Notes: generated from the letters alone by a model not told the origin. Positions 44,986 through 53,938 are shown, numbered from the stretch's first letter. The stretch is DNA of 64,000 bases from MGBC120314 sp051877855 (GCA_051877855.1 JBJEJH010000060.1:1-64000), one strand, 5' to 3'. Made by a program: numbers and translations.

Positions 44986-45770
44986 CCCTTTGAGGCAAAT
45001 TTACGAAGATTTTTCGAAATACTGACTTTGTTGTAAATCGCCGCATATTCGATGGCAGAAAGATCCTCGATATAATTCTCCGGAAAATCCTTCAAAATGC
45101 CTGCCTCCCTCACCAGATCCGCCGCCTTATTATAGGCAATAGCTGCGGTAATCTCATTATCATAGACTCCCACCACGTAATCGCCGCGGATATGGATTTT
45201 AACCTTATAGACATACCGTCCCTTCCGGTCTATTCTGATCACACCGTGATATTTATTGACAATAACCACATTGCCATAGCGGTAATCATGTACATCGCCA
45301 TTGGCAAAGATAAAGTCTCTTCCCTCCACCGCATGATTTTTAATACCGTACCGTGACAGGATATTGACCTGCATTCCGTAATCCGCCACAAACATGTAAC
45401 CGTTGCGGGTCATAATTTTATGATTCGAGTAATAAAAAAGATCATCAACATCGAACTTCAGTATCACATCCTGAGACAGGTAATATTCAAAATACTGTTT
45501 TCTGAGATAAATCGGTGTCTTGATATACATGGCATTGTCACGAAAATTCACCAGGATCACCCATTTTTCAAAATCCAGCTGCATGGAAGTTTTATAATCC
45601 TTAATATGCTTTCTGCCATCCAGCAGTTTTCTTGCTTCCCGATAAGCTTTCCCGGCCTGTTTTTCCGTATCGAAACTACCAAGACTTACATGCTTGTTCC
45701 GGTATGTGATGGAGGCGCGATAATACTCTGTATGATCCTTCTTTACCGCCCTAAAGACGCCTTGAAGCAT
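44982..45770 (-). CDS. Protein with two AP2-like domains around a degenerate HNH core
   Basis: The 262-aa product begins with an AP2/ERF-like DNA-binding domain at residues 4-50 (GVFRAVKK ... YYRASI ... LGSFDTEKQAGKAYREA). It ends with a second one at about residues 174-222 (YHGVIRIDRKGRYVYKVKI ... DNEITAAIAYNKAADL). Between them, residues about 142-171 resemble the HNH core of AP2-HNH homing endonucleases: NGD (157-159) and DYRYGN (162-167) remain, but the catalytic DH pair before NGD is replaced (RDFIFANGD). This suggests a DNA-binding protein that descends from a homing endonuclease and has lost cutting activity. It is coded between metA and thrC with a strong GGAGG site. Its targets are unknown. 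Confidence 0.75.
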   Translation of the reverse strand: MLQGVFRAVKKDHTEYYRASITYRNKHVSLGSFDTEKQAGKAYREARKLLDGRKHIKDYKTSMQLDFEKWVILVNFRDNAMYIKTPIYLRKQYFEYYLSQDVILKFDVDDLFYYSNHKIMTRNGYMFVADYGMQVNILSRYGIKNHAVEGRDFIFANGDVHDYRYGNVVIVNKYHGVIRIDRKGRYVYKVKIHIRGDYVVGVYDNEITAAIAYNKAADLVREAGILKDFPENYIEDLSAIEYAAIYNKVSISKNLRKFASKG

Positions 45771-45785
45771 TTTCTTTTCCTCCGC

Positions 45786-46694
45786 TTACTGCAACTGGTA
45801 TGGTGTAGCCTGGTATACATAATAATTCAACCAATTCGTATAAAGGTTATTGGCATGACTGCGCCAGCTTAGAATCGGTCTCTGGGAACTGTCATCCTGC
45901 GGATAATAGTTATGTGGCACTTCAATCGGAAGCCCCTTTGCCAGATCTCTCTTATATTCCTGATCCAGAGTCACACGGTCATATTCCGGATGTCCCATGA
46001 CAAAGATCTGTCTTCCTTCCCCTGCCATCACGATAAATACGCCCACCTCATCGGATTCCGCAAGAATCTTAAGCTCCGGATTCTTGATAATATCCTCTCT
46101 GGACACGGTGGTATGACGGGAATGAGGTGCCAGAAAATAATCATCAAACCCCCGCACCAGCGGCACCTTACGGTTCATCACACGATGCTCAAAGATGCCA
46201 AAGGCCTTCTTTGGAAGCAATTCCTTCTTAATTCCGTAATGATAATACAACCCGGCCTGGGCTCCCCAGCAAATATGAAACGTAGACGTCACATGATCCA
46301 CGGACCAATCCATGATGGTCTTTAACTCTTCCCAATACTCTACCTCTTCAAACTCCATCTGTTCCACCGGAGCCCCGGTAATAATCATTCCGTCAAATGT
46401 ATGATTTTTAATGTCATCCAGCACACAGTAGAATTTGTTCAGGTGGGACGCCGCAGTGTTCTTCGACACATGGGTTGCCAGCTGCATAAAGGTCACATCG
46501 ATCTGTAACGGCGTATTGGACATTGCACGTAGCAGCTGCAATTCTGTATCCTGCTTTAACGGCATGAGATTCAGGATAATGATCTGCAAAGGACGAATAT
46601 CCTGGGTAATCGCACGCATTTCGTCCATCACGAATATATTTTCATCTTCTAATATTGATTTTGCAGGCAAATCGCCCGGTATTTTAATTGGCAT
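45786..46694 (-). CDS. metA: Homoserine O-acyltransferase MetA (probably acetyl-CoA type)
   Basis: MetA (302 aa) acylates homoserine in methionine synthesis. The start at 46694 is ten bases after GGAG; with it the catalytic residues fall at Cys142 (FHICWGAQAG), His235 and Glu237 (GHPEYD), which is the canonical numbering. Residue 111 is Glu (TGAPVEQMEF). In characterised MetA proteins Glu at 111 goes with acetyl-CoA and Gly with succinyl-CoA, so homoserine O-acetyltransferase is the better name. It is preceded by a structured leader and a possible promoter. Confidence 0.94.
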   Translation of the reverse strand: MPIKIPGDLPAKSILEDENIFVMDEMRAITQDIRPLQIIILNLMPLKQDTELQLLRAMSNTPLQIDVTFMQLATHVSKNTAASHLNKFYCVLDDIKNHTFDGMIITGAPVEQMEFEEVEYWEELKTIMDWSVDHVTSTFHICWGAQAGLYYHYGIKKELLPKKAFGIFEHRVMNRKVPLVRGFDDYFLAPHSRHTTVSREDIIKNPELKILAESDEVGVFIVMAGEGRQIFVMGHPEYDRVTLDQEYKRDLAKGLPIEVPHNYYPQDDSSQRPILSWRSHANNLYTNWLNYYVYQATPYQLQ

Positions 46695-46753
46695 ATCAAT
46701 CAATCTCCAACTTCTTTATTATTTTTCCGAACAAGATCGTATTTGTGTATTTT

Positions 46754-46853
46754 TATTTTGAGGCAATTGCGAGCCGTCGGTACTTAGATGCCGTCCTGTG
46801 GCATCTTATGTACCGTTACGAGCGAGCACTTAGTGCAAACGTGCCTCAAAATA
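46754..46853 (-). promoter_or_regulatory. Structured leader upstream of metA (unclassified)
   Basis: A perfect 12-bp closing stem joins TATTTTGAGGCA (46754-46765) and TGCCTCAAAATA (46842-46853). Inside are a two-tier hairpin (CGGTAC 46778-46783 with GTACCG 46810-46815; AGATGCC 46786-46792 with GGCATCT 46800-46806) and a small GCAC/GTGC hairpin (46826-46836). It lies in the 160-base leader between a possible promoter and metA. No SAM-I, SAM-II or T-box signature is seen. It could be an undescribed cis-regulator or a mobile palindromic element. Confidence 0.7.
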
Positions 46854-46868
46854 ATATACACAAAATTA

Positions 46869-46897
46869 ACTTTAACATTTATGGAGTGTCAGTTCAA
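46869..46897 (-). promoter_or_regulatory. Possible metA promoter
   Basis: On the minus strand TTGAAC (46892-46897) and TAAAGT (46869-46874) are 17 bases apart. Transcription would begin just before the structured leader. Both boxes match at 4 of 6. Confidence 0.4.
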
Positions 46898-46935
46898 GTA
46901 AAATGTTCATACCATCCCATCTGTAACTCCTCAAC

Positions 46936-47898
46936 TTACAGGATGAGATCGCAGGAGGAGAGCACCTGTTCGATTCCTGCAAGAAATTCTCCTCTGCTCT
47001 GTGCCTTAAGCACGGACTTTGCAACCCTTTCTCCGTCCTTAAAAGCATGCATCTGATATACCCACAATTCCTTCATCTTAAAGAGCACATCCTTATCCCC
47101 GGACATTTCCAGGCGATAATCATCGTACAGTTCCCGATAGAATTTACGGACAAATTCTTTTGTCATACCTTCTCTTCCCTTAATCTTCTCCACCAGGAAA
47201 GGATCCGTAAGAAGTCCCCGGCCAATCATAACTGCCGAAAGATTCGGATACATCGTGACGATCCTCTCATAGTCCTTTAGGGTTCTGATATCCCCATTGT
47301 AGCAGACCGGACAACGGCTCTCTTTAAAGGCACGATCAAATTCATCCATATGTACATTTCCACGATACATCTCTTTTTGGACACGAGGATGGATAATCAA
47401 TTCATGTATTGGGTACCGGTTATAGATTTCCATCAAACGATGAAATTCCTCCGCATTTTCCATTCCAAGACGAGTCTTAACGGAGATCTTCATATCCTTC
47501 AGTTCCGAAAACACCTGTTCCAGGAAGGACTGCAGCTCCTCAGGATATGCCAGAAACCCTGCACCTCTCTTCTTGCGGACAACCGTACCGGAGGGGCACC
47601 CCAGATTAAGATTCACTTCCTGAAAACCAAACTGCTGTATCCGCCTTGCCGTATTCACAAATTCTTCCGCATCCGAAGTCAGGATCTGCGGAATAATATG
47701 GGTCTTGGGATTATTCTCCGGAATAATGTCCCGAAGTTCTCTGGACTTAAGACTTGCTTTCTTATTTCCCGAGATAAAAGGCGTATAATAACAATCCACA
47801 TCATCAAGATACTCTCTTCGCCGATTGCGAAAGAAACAATTCGTAATGCCCTCCATGGGCGCATAATATATCTTCATCTGTATCATTTCCTCACTCAT
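46936..47898 (-). CDS. dus: tRNA-dihydrouridine synthase
   Basis: The 320-aa product reduces uridines in the D-loop of tRNA with FMN and NADPH. The N-terminal YYAPMEGITNCFFR and the catalytic Cys segment NLNLGCPSGTVVRKKRGAGF mark the Dus family. ISVKTRLGMEN is the next conserved block. The ATG at 47898 overlaps the truA stop by 8 bp and has an AAAGGTGG site inside truA. The two tRNA modification genes are thus coupled. The subfamily (DusA, B or C) was not assigned. Confidence 0.93.
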   Translation of the reverse strand: MSEEMIQMKIYYAPMEGITNCFFRNRRREYLDDVDCYYTPFISGNKKASLKSRELRDIIPENNPKTHIIPQILTSDAEEFVNTARRIQQFGFQEVNLNLGCPSGTVVRKKRGAGFLAYPEELQSFLEQVFSELKDMKISVKTRLGMENAEEFHRLMEIYNRYPIHELIIHPRVQKEMYRGNVHMDEFDRAFKESRCPVCYNGDIRTLKDYERIVTMYPNLSAVMIGRGLLTDPFLVEKIKGREGMTKEFVRKFYRELYDDYRLEMSGDKDVLFKMKELWVYQMHAFKDGERVAKSVLKAQSRGEFLAGIEQVLSSCDLIL

Positions 47899-48631
47899 AA
47901 TCCACCTTTACAAGGCACAGTCCCATTGCCTTAGCCGTATGTCCCGCTCGCTCGCGTTCCCTCGACTCAATAATCTGTGGTATATCCTCCGGATCAATCT
48001 TACCTCTTCCCACATCCAGAAGTGTTCCCACAAGAATCCTTACCATATTGCGAAGGAACCCGGTTCCATGCACGGTAAAGGTAATATATCCATCCTGTTG
48101 TGCAATATCGATTGCGTCCACCAAACGTACGGTGGAATCATAAGGTTCACACTGCTTACAGAAAGCCTTAAAATCATGCTCTCCCACAAGATATCCTGCC
48201 GCCTTCTTCATCCGCAAAAGATCCGGCTCATAATCCAGCTCATACACATATTTTCTTCGAAAAACTGCAGGATAACTTCCATAATGACAGGTGTACTGAT
48301 ATGTTTTTCCCACCGCACTATATCTTGCATGGAACCTTGGGGATGCTTCTTCAATCGCAACCACCGCAATATCCTCCGGAAGGCACTCATTCCATTTTCT
48401 GCGCAGTTCATCCACCGTATAAGGCACGTCTAAGAATACATTGGCACACATTCCTCGGGCATGCACTCCGGCATCCGTGCGGCCGGCACCGATAATCTCC
48501 GCCTTCTTCCCATAAAAACGCAGGACCGCCTCCTCCAGACGCCCCTGCACCGTATCCTGATCCGGTTGATGTTCCCAGCCGTAATAACGACTTCCATCAT
48601 ATTGTATCAATAATTTATAATTCTTTTTCAC
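47891..48631 (-). CDS. truA: tRNA pseudouridine(38-40) synthase TruA
   Basis: TruA (246 aa) makes pseudouridine at positions 38-40 of the anticodon arm. The catalytic Asp is in GAGRTDAGVHARG, and the N-terminal block YKLLIQYDGSRYYGWEHQP is typical. The start chosen is a GTG at 48631 that overlaps the stop of the acyltransferase gene (TAGTG) and follows GGAGG. An ATG at 48649 is the alternative but has no ribosome site. Confidence 0.93.
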   Translation of the reverse strand: MKKNYKLLIQYDGSRYYGWEHQPDQDTVQGRLEEAVLRFYGKKAEIIGAGRTDAGVHARGMCANVFLDVPYTVDELRRKWNECLPEDIAVVAIEEASPRFHARYSAVGKTYQYTCHYGSYPAVFRRKYVYELDYEPDLLRMKKAAGYLVGEHDFKAFCKQCEPYDSTVRLVDAIDIAQQDGYITFTVHGTGFLRNMVRILVGTLLDVGRGKIDPEDIPQIIESRERERAGHTAKAMGLCLVKVDYE

Positions 48632-49743
48632 TATTTCTTGTCCCTCCATTGGTTTTCCCGGTTACGAACAAGATGATCCAGTGGTTTTTCCACCAGATAA
48701 TAACACAGGATTGTGGCAATAAATACGAAAACGATATACAATAAAAGGACTTTCTTTGCTGCATAATTCAAATTCAGATGGAATGCCACATTGGCAGTTT
48801 CCAGGGCAATCATCACCGGAAAATGAATCAGATACATAGAAAATGAAATCTTCCCAAGGAATTGGAATATCTTTAATTTCAACACTTCCCGCAGGGGTTT
48901 TGCAAGGATTGCCAGAAGCACCAACGCCGGCCAGATCACCAGTTCATAGACGATAATAATCTGATTGTATGGCGCAAAATATTTATGTCCGGAACAAATC
49001 CCCATCCCCAAAAGGATCATCAGCACCGCAAATGCGCTCCACAGCCACAGATTACGACGGCTTTTCTCCAAGGTCTGCAAATATTCACAAAAGGCATACA
49101 AAAGACAGCCCATAAAAAATCCAATAACGCCCCTGCTGTTTAAAAACACCGTAGGAAATCCTTTGATTCCGATGGCAATTCCAAACAATACCATGGCCGC
49201 ATATGCGATATTTTCCATATGTTTCTTTCCCGCCACATAAGTAACCAGATAGAAAACGATATACAAAATAAATATTGTACTCAGATACCAGGATGGTGCA
49301 TTAAAGGAAGAGGTCACAAGACTTGTTCCCTGCAGACACAACAGATTCAGGACAAAGGACAAAACGTTATTCTCAAAAATAATGTCATTCATGAAAAATA
49401 ATCCGGCAAAATGCTGATGAATCAATTGCAGTATCAGGGTTAGTATCAATGTTACCACCATTAAGGGATAGAATCGTTCCAAACGGCGTCTGGCATAAGG
49501 CACAAACTGCACCTTTCCCCTGCTGATACGATCCCGATAAGACAATGCCATGACAAATCCCGAAATCACAAAGAATAAATCCACTAAATATCCGGCATGA
49601 AACCAAAACCAGTAGGTCAGGGAATTACATAAGGGATAATTCTGCTCCGGAAGCCAAAAATAATAGTGGGCACAAATTCCAATTCCCAGCGCTGCCATTC
49701 CTCTCAATCCATCAATCCCTTTGGTATCTAATTTTTGTTCCAT
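48631..49743 (-). CDS. Membrane acyltransferase (acyltransferase_3/OafA family)
   Basis: This 370-aa protein has about ten membrane helices. The family start is GLRGMAALGIGICAHYYFW, and the motifs RLERFYPL and FGKISFSMYLIHFPV follow. Such enzymes O-acetylate or otherwise acylate cell-surface sugars using acetyl-CoA from the cytoplasm. It is not part of the polysaccharide operon, but its product could act on that polymer or on peptidoglycan. It overlaps truA. Confidence 0.88.
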   Translation of the reverse strand: MEQKLDTKGIDGLRGMAALGIGICAHYYFWLPEQNYPLCNSLTYWFWFHAGYLVDLFFVISGFVMALSYRDRISRGKVQFVPYARRRLERFYPLMVVTLILTLILQLIHQHFAGLFFMNDIIFENNVLSFVLNLLCLQGTSLVTSSFNAPSWYLSTIFILYIVFYLVTYVAGKKHMENIAYAAMVLFGIAIGIKGFPTVFLNSRGVIGFFMGCLLYAFCEYLQTLEKSRRNLWLWSAFAVLMILLGMGICSGHKYFAPYNQIIIVYELVIWPALVLLAILAKPLREVLKLKIFQFLGKISFSMYLIHFPVMIALETANVAFHLNLNYAAKKVLLLYIVFVFIATILCYYLVEKPLDHLVRNRENQWRDKK

Positions 49744-49793
49744 AATTCCTCCAGCATCAATCTGTATTAATATAAATACCTTAAAATAAATAG

Positions 49794-49851
49794 GTATCCC
49801 AATTCAGTAATTTATTCTACAACACATAAAATAAAAGCCAAATTGGGATAC
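49794..49851. repeat. Perfect 11-bp inverted repeat between mscL and the acyltransferase gene
   Basis: GTATCCCAATT (49794-49804) and AATTGGGATAC (49841-49851) are perfect inverted repeats with a 36-base AT-rich loop. No T-run follows on either strand, so it is not a clear terminator. It may be a paired operator for the acyltransferase gene, whose start lies 51 bp away, but nothing in sequence names the regulator. Confidence 0.6.
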
Positions 49852-49878
49852 TTGTAAACTCTCATATCGTTCATTTCA

Positions 49879-50316
49879 CTATTCGTTTAAAATGGATGTA
49901 CAATGAGGACATCTTGTTGCGCCAATTGCAATCGGACTCTTACAGAACGGGCACTCCTTTGTTGAAGGTTCCGCCGGTTTTTCTTCTTCCTTTTCGGCAA
50001 ACTTCGCATTCATTCCATTAATTCCCTTAACAATCAGAAAAATCACAAATGCTGTAATCAGAAAGTTAATCACTGCGGTAATAAAACTGCCATAAGCAAG
50101 AACCGGTGCATTCTCTCCACTTCCAAGGGTCACTGTAAGATAAGAAAAATCAATTCCTCCAAAGACACCGATAATAGGCGTTAAAATATTCTCATTTAAC
50201 GATGTGACAATGGAGGTAAATGCTCCGCCGACAATAACACCAACTGCCATATCAAGCACATTTCCTCTCATAATAAACTTCTTGAATTCAGAAATAATTC
50301 CACCCTTTTTACTCAT
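49879..50316 (-). CDS. mscL: Large-conductance mechanosensitive channel MscL with C-terminal zinc ribbon
   Basis: MscL (145 aa) opens under membrane tension and protects against hypo-osmotic shock. The first helix carries the family signature (KKFIMRGNVLDMAVGVIVGGAF), and the second helix is at about residues 70-95. After the usual C-terminal bundle region the protein has CPFCKSPIAIGATRCPHC, a four-Cys zinc ribbon seen in some Firmicutes. The start at 50316 is the second of two adjacent ATG codons, seven bases after GAGG. Confidence 0.93.
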   Translation of the reverse strand: MSKKGGIISEFKKFIMRGNVLDMAVGVIVGGAFTSIVTSLNENILTPIIGVFGGIDFSYLTVTLGSGENAPVLAYGSFITAVINFLITAFVIFLIVKGINGMNAKFAEKEEEKPAEPSTKECPFCKSPIAIGATRCPHCTSILNE

Positions 50317-50404
50317 CATGCGTCCTCTTTTCAAAATATTGTAATCTATACCACGATCTGACGGCCAACCATCATCCCGCTTCTTTTAATCAAACAAAAT
50401 CCCA

Positions 50405-51508
50405 TTACTGGATAATCAGACTTGCATACCGGAGGTCATCCAAAAGGTTATAGACATTACCCGATGCAACTCCCACCACCGTAGGTCTTAAGATATTCGC
50501 AGGGTTATTGGCAACAACCTTGCACACCTCGCCGTTGCTCAATGTCACAAGAGAACCCACCGGATACAGAATAACACTGTGAAGGAAGCCCCTCATAACA
50601 TTAATATCCAGCTCACCCGTCATGGACATGATCATCTCAATCGCAACATTCTTACTGAATGCTTTCTTATAGGGGCGCTCTGTTACCAAAGCGTCATATA
50701 TATCTGCAACGGCAAGAATCCGGGCATACAAAGACAACTTATCTGCAGGTACACCCATGGGATATCCCTTACCATTGATTTTCTCATGATGCTGTAACAC
50801 TCCGAGACGAATCCGGTCTGTTAGTTCTTTCTTATCCTTAAGTATCTCATAGCCGAAGACGGCATGCTTCTTCATCAAACCAAATTCTTCATCGGTAAGC
50901 TTACCCGGCTTATTCAACACTTCCGAAGGAATCTTGGACTTGCCCACATCATGCAGGAGTCCCGCAATACCAATCTCATAAATCTGCTGTTCATCCAGCC
51001 CCAGCTTCTTGGCAATAATCATCCCCATCGTAGCAACATCCACACTATGCTTGAAGGTATATTCATCGCTTACCTTCAACATGTCAATGTCCACAGCAAC
51101 CGCATCATTTTCGGCAATTGCTTTCATCAAATCGCTGGTGACCGATGCAGAGGCATTGGTAAAATCATCGGATTCCGTATTATTGAAAAGAAACTGAATA
51201 CCTTCATCCACACGTTTCTTAACACTCTCTGAAATACGCACCTTCGGACTATCTTCCACGCTCAACTGTTCAATCTTCTCTTGTGCCTTGGGAGAAACCT
51301 CAACCGGCGGTTCTTCCTTCTTCTCTTCCTCCACATCTTCGCCCACATAAATTCCCATGATGCCAAGTTTCAGAAGGGAAGAGATGATATATTCGTCTAA
51401 AACCGCTCCCCGCTCCACCAGAAGCCTTCCTGACTGATCCACAACAGTCTGAGCCATCTTCATACCAGGAACAGCTTGTCTAGTTCTCACAAATGTCCTT
51501 TTAATCAC
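50405..51508 (-). CDS. HD-GYP domain protein, putative cyclic-di-GMP phosphodiesterase
   Basis: The 367-aa protein has an HD-GYP core with HSVDVATM, the metal motif LLHDVGKSKIP, LQHHEKINGKGYP (the GYP motif) and VADIYDALVTERPYK. This family cleaves c-di-GMP. The N-terminal 100 residues contain a short PilZ-unlike domain (GMKMAQTVVDQSGRLLVERGA) that often precedes HD-GYP in Clostridia, then an acidic linker. The start is a GTG with AAAGGTGG. A strong promoter lies about 40-65 bp upstream. It may affect motility or pilus output, which is inference. Confidence 0.92.
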   Translation of the reverse strand: MIKRTFVRTRQAVPGMKMAQTVVDQSGRLLVERGAVLDEYIISSLLKLGIMGIYVGEDVEEEKKEEPPVEVSPKAQEKIEQLSVEDSPKVRISESVKKRVDEGIQFLFNNTESDDFTNASASVTSDLMKAIAENDAVAVDIDMLKVSDEYTFKHSVDVATMGMIIAKKLGLDEQQIYEIGIAGLLHDVGKSKIPSEVLNKPGKLTDEEFGLMKKHAVFGYEILKDKKELTDRIRLGVLQHHEKINGKGYPMGVPADKLSLYARILAVADIYDALVTERPYKKAFSKNVAIEMIMSMTGELDINVMRGFLHSVILYPVGSLVTLSNGEVCKVVANNPANILRPTVVGVASGNVYNLLDDLRYASLIIQ

Positions 51509-51546
51509 GTGATATACCCACCTTTAAAGTTATTCCTAATAGCAAC

Positions 51547-51575
51547 ATTATACTGACTCCCTCGACGAATTTCAA
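51547..51575 (-). promoter_or_regulatory. Promoter of the HD-GYP gene
   Basis: On the minus strand TTGAAA (51570-51575, 5 of 6 at the key positions) and a perfect TATAAT (51547-51552) are 17 bases apart. The start codon lies about 40 bp downstream. Confidence 0.75.
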
Positions 51576-51624
51576 CAAAAAATATTCCATAAGCGATTGT
51601 ATACAACGAGTACTGCCACCAATA

Positions 51625-52500
51625 TTACCAGCACAATACCTCGTTGCCGGTCTCCGTAACCAGAACCATGATCTCCCACTGTGCCGACGGCTTTCCATCC
51701 TTGGTGTAAACTTCCCAGCCATTACGCTCATCCGTCACAATTTCTACTTTACCCATATTAACCATAGGTTCTATGGTAAAAATCATCCCCGGCACCATCA
51801 GCATCTCCGTTCCCCGGGTGGAATTATATCCCACCCAGGGATCCTCATGAAATTCCAGTCCCACACCATGTCCACCGATTTCACGGACAATCGTGTAGCC
51901 ATTGGCATAGGCATGGTCATGTACGGCCTGTCCCATATCCCCTAAGAATCCCCAGGGTTTGACTTCCTTTAATCCTAATTCCACGCACTCTTTGGTAACC
52001 TGCACTAACTTTCTCTTTTCTTCACTGACCTCACCAATGCAGAACATGCGGGAAGAATCCGAGAAATAACCATTTAATATCGTGGAACAATCCACATTTA
52101 TAATATCTCCGGACTTTAGGATCACATCCTTCGAAGGGAATCCGTGGCACACCTGATCATTCACAGAGGTACACACACTGTAAGGATATCCCTCATAATT
52201 CAGAGGCGCCGGAATACCTCCCATATCCGTAGTCATATCATACACAATCTTATCGATTTGTGCAGTATTCATACCCTCATGAATGTTTTTCTCAATATAA
52301 TCCAGAACCGCAATATTGATTTTGGCACTTTCCTTTATTTTCTCAATCTGTTCCGGAGTCTTGATAATGTAATGTTGCGGAACAATGTGTCCTGCATCCG
52401 CAAACCGCTGAATCTTATCATCAAATGCTGCGTGACACACCTTGTATTTACGATTGCTGCCACACCAGCAAGGGTCATTTCTTCCAATTTTATTACTCAT
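51625..52500 (-). CDS. map: Type I methionine aminopeptidase with N-terminal SEC-C motif
   Basis: MetAP (291 aa) removes the initiator methionine. The catalytic domain shows INVDCS, FSDSSR, GGHGVGLEFHEDP and FTIEPMV, which supply the metal ligands. Residues 1-25 form a SEC-C zinc motif (GRNDPCWCGSNRKYKVCH), known in the MetAP of many Clostridia. A longer open frame extends about 87 codons upstream into the MATE gene, but that part has no similarity and the ATG at 52500 fits the SEC-C start. Confidence 0.95.
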   Translation of the reverse strand: MSNKIGRNDPCWCGSNRKYKVCHAAFDDKIQRFADAGHIVPQHYIIKTPEQIEKIKESAKINIAVLDYIEKNIHEGMNTAQIDKIVYDMTTDMGGIPAPLNYEGYPYSVCTSVNDQVCHGFPSKDVILKSGDIINVDCSTILNGYFSDSSRMFCIGEVSEEKRKLVQVTKECVELGLKEVKPWGFLGDMGQAVHDHAYANGYTIVREIGGHGVGLEFHEDPWVGYNSTRGTEMLMVPGMIFTIEPMVNMGKVEIVTDERNGWEVYTKDGKPSAQWEIMVLVTETGNEVLCW

Positions 52501-52535
52501 CCTATCCGATTCCTCCCAAAGATAATAATCATTTC

Positions 52536-53918
52536 CTACATACCCGCCGTCGTCCTGCGATACACTCTTACGAAATATATGATTTCCGCCACCGCAGTGA
52601 TGGACCATGAGAAAACATATAACAGATACAGCGATGTAATCGTATGAAAATATGCAAAGATCGTATAAATCCAAAGAACTCTGAATACACAGGAGCCCAT
52701 AATGACAATGAGGGTCGGTCCGACACTCTTTCCCAATGCACGGGATGCCGCGATGGTACAATCCATAAAAGCGGACACTGCATAGGATAACCCCATAATC
52801 GTCAGACGATACATTCCGGCATTGATAACCTCCACATCCCTTGTAAAGATTCCTAAAAATCCTCTTCCAAAAAGGACCAGACTAAGACCAAGAATCAGCC
52901 CCGCTCCATAGGAATAGAAAAGACTAATCAGGTAGCTGTCCCGTACCCTCTTCTTCCTGCCTGCCCCCAGATTCTGCCCCATAAAGCTACTACAGGCCGT
53001 ATAAAATGCCATCATCACATCATATACCAGGGCATCTGCATTGGTAGCCGCCGAGTTGCCTTCCACCACCACTGCCGGAAAAGAATTAATCCCCGCCTGT
53101 ACAAATAAATTCGCAATCTGGAATATCATATTCTGAATTCCCGTAGGAATCCCCAAAGCCAGAACCCGCACCGCCTTATCCCGGTGAATTCTAATTTTTC
53201 TCCATCGAAGGCCATAAATCTCCTTACTTCTAAACATTGCTCTTAGAATAAGGATTGCCGAGATATATTGTGAAATCACGCTGGCCATTGCCACACCATC
53301 CACACTACGTTTACATCCCACTACCAGAAAAAGATTCAGAATTACATTGATAATCCCGGCAATTGTAAGATAACGAAGGGGTTTCTTTGTATTTCCTGCC
53401 GCACTGAATACTGCATTACCATAATTATACACTGCCAGTGCCGGCATTCCAAGAGAATAAATGCGAAGATAGAGCACAGCCCCATCCATCAATTCCTCCT
53501 TGGTGTGCATCAATGACAAAATCCACGGCGATGCAAAAACACCCACACACAGCGCCAAAATTCCCATCATTACACTAATAACCAGTGAGGTGTGAACCGT
53601 CTCCCCGGCTTCTTTCTCATTTCCCGAACCGATGAACAACGCTGTAAGAACGTTCACTCCGCCACCGATTCCAATCAAAAAACCTGTAAAGAGTGCCACC
53701 AGAATCGCTGTAGATCCCACACTTCCAAGGGCCTTTGGTCCGGAGAATTGTCCAACCACCGCGATATCTGCCATATTGAATAACACCTGCAAAAGATTCG
53801 AGGCAATCAATGGCAACGTAAAGAATAAAACAGATGATGCCAGTGGTCCATTAACCATATCCAATTCCCGTGGCTTTACGAACTTTTTTATATCGAAAAG
53901 AATTTTTCCTTCTTTCAT
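52536..53918 (-). CDS. MATE family efflux transporter
   Basis: The product (460 aa) has twelve membrane helices and the MATE features PLIASNLLQVLFNMADIAVVGQF in the first half and the equivalent IFQIANLFVQAGINSF in the second. Such transporters expel cationic drugs or metabolites in exchange for Na+ or H+. The start at 53918 lies eight bases after GAGG; a GTG one codon before is the alternative. It lies 18 bp after the metal transporter gene and may be cotranscribed with it. Confidence 0.93.
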   Translation of the reverse strand: MKEGKILFDIKKFVKPRELDMVNGPLASSVLFFTLPLIASNLLQVLFNMADIAVVGQFSGPKALGSVGSTAILVALFTGFLIGIGGGVNVLTALFIGSGNEKEAGETVHTSLVISVMMGILALCVGVFASPWILSLMHTKEELMDGAVLYLRIYSLGMPALAVYNYGNAVFSAAGNTKKPLRYLTIAGIINVILNLFLVVGCKRSVDGVAMASVISQYISAILILRAMFRSKEIYGLRWRKIRIHRDKAVRVLALGIPTGIQNMIFQIANLFVQAGINSFPAVVVEGNSAATNADALVYDVMMAFYTACSSFMGQNLGAGRKKRVRDSYLISLFYSYGAGLILGLSLVLFGRGFLGIFTRDVEVINAGMYRLTIMGLSYAVSAFMDCTIAASRALGKSVGPTLIVIMGSCVFRVLWIYTIFAYFHTITSLYLLYVFSWSITAVAEIIYFVRVYRRTTAGM

Positions 53919-53938
53919 CACAATATCCTCGGTAGGTA

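Noticed and set aside
46754..46853. SAM-I riboswitch or T-box for metA
   Set aside because: The conserved core motifs of both are missing; the stems have a different layout.
52501..52761. 87-codon N-terminal extension of methionine aminopeptidase
   Set aside because: It overlaps the MATE gene, has no similarity and is not needed; the SEC-C motif starts at the ATG at 52500.
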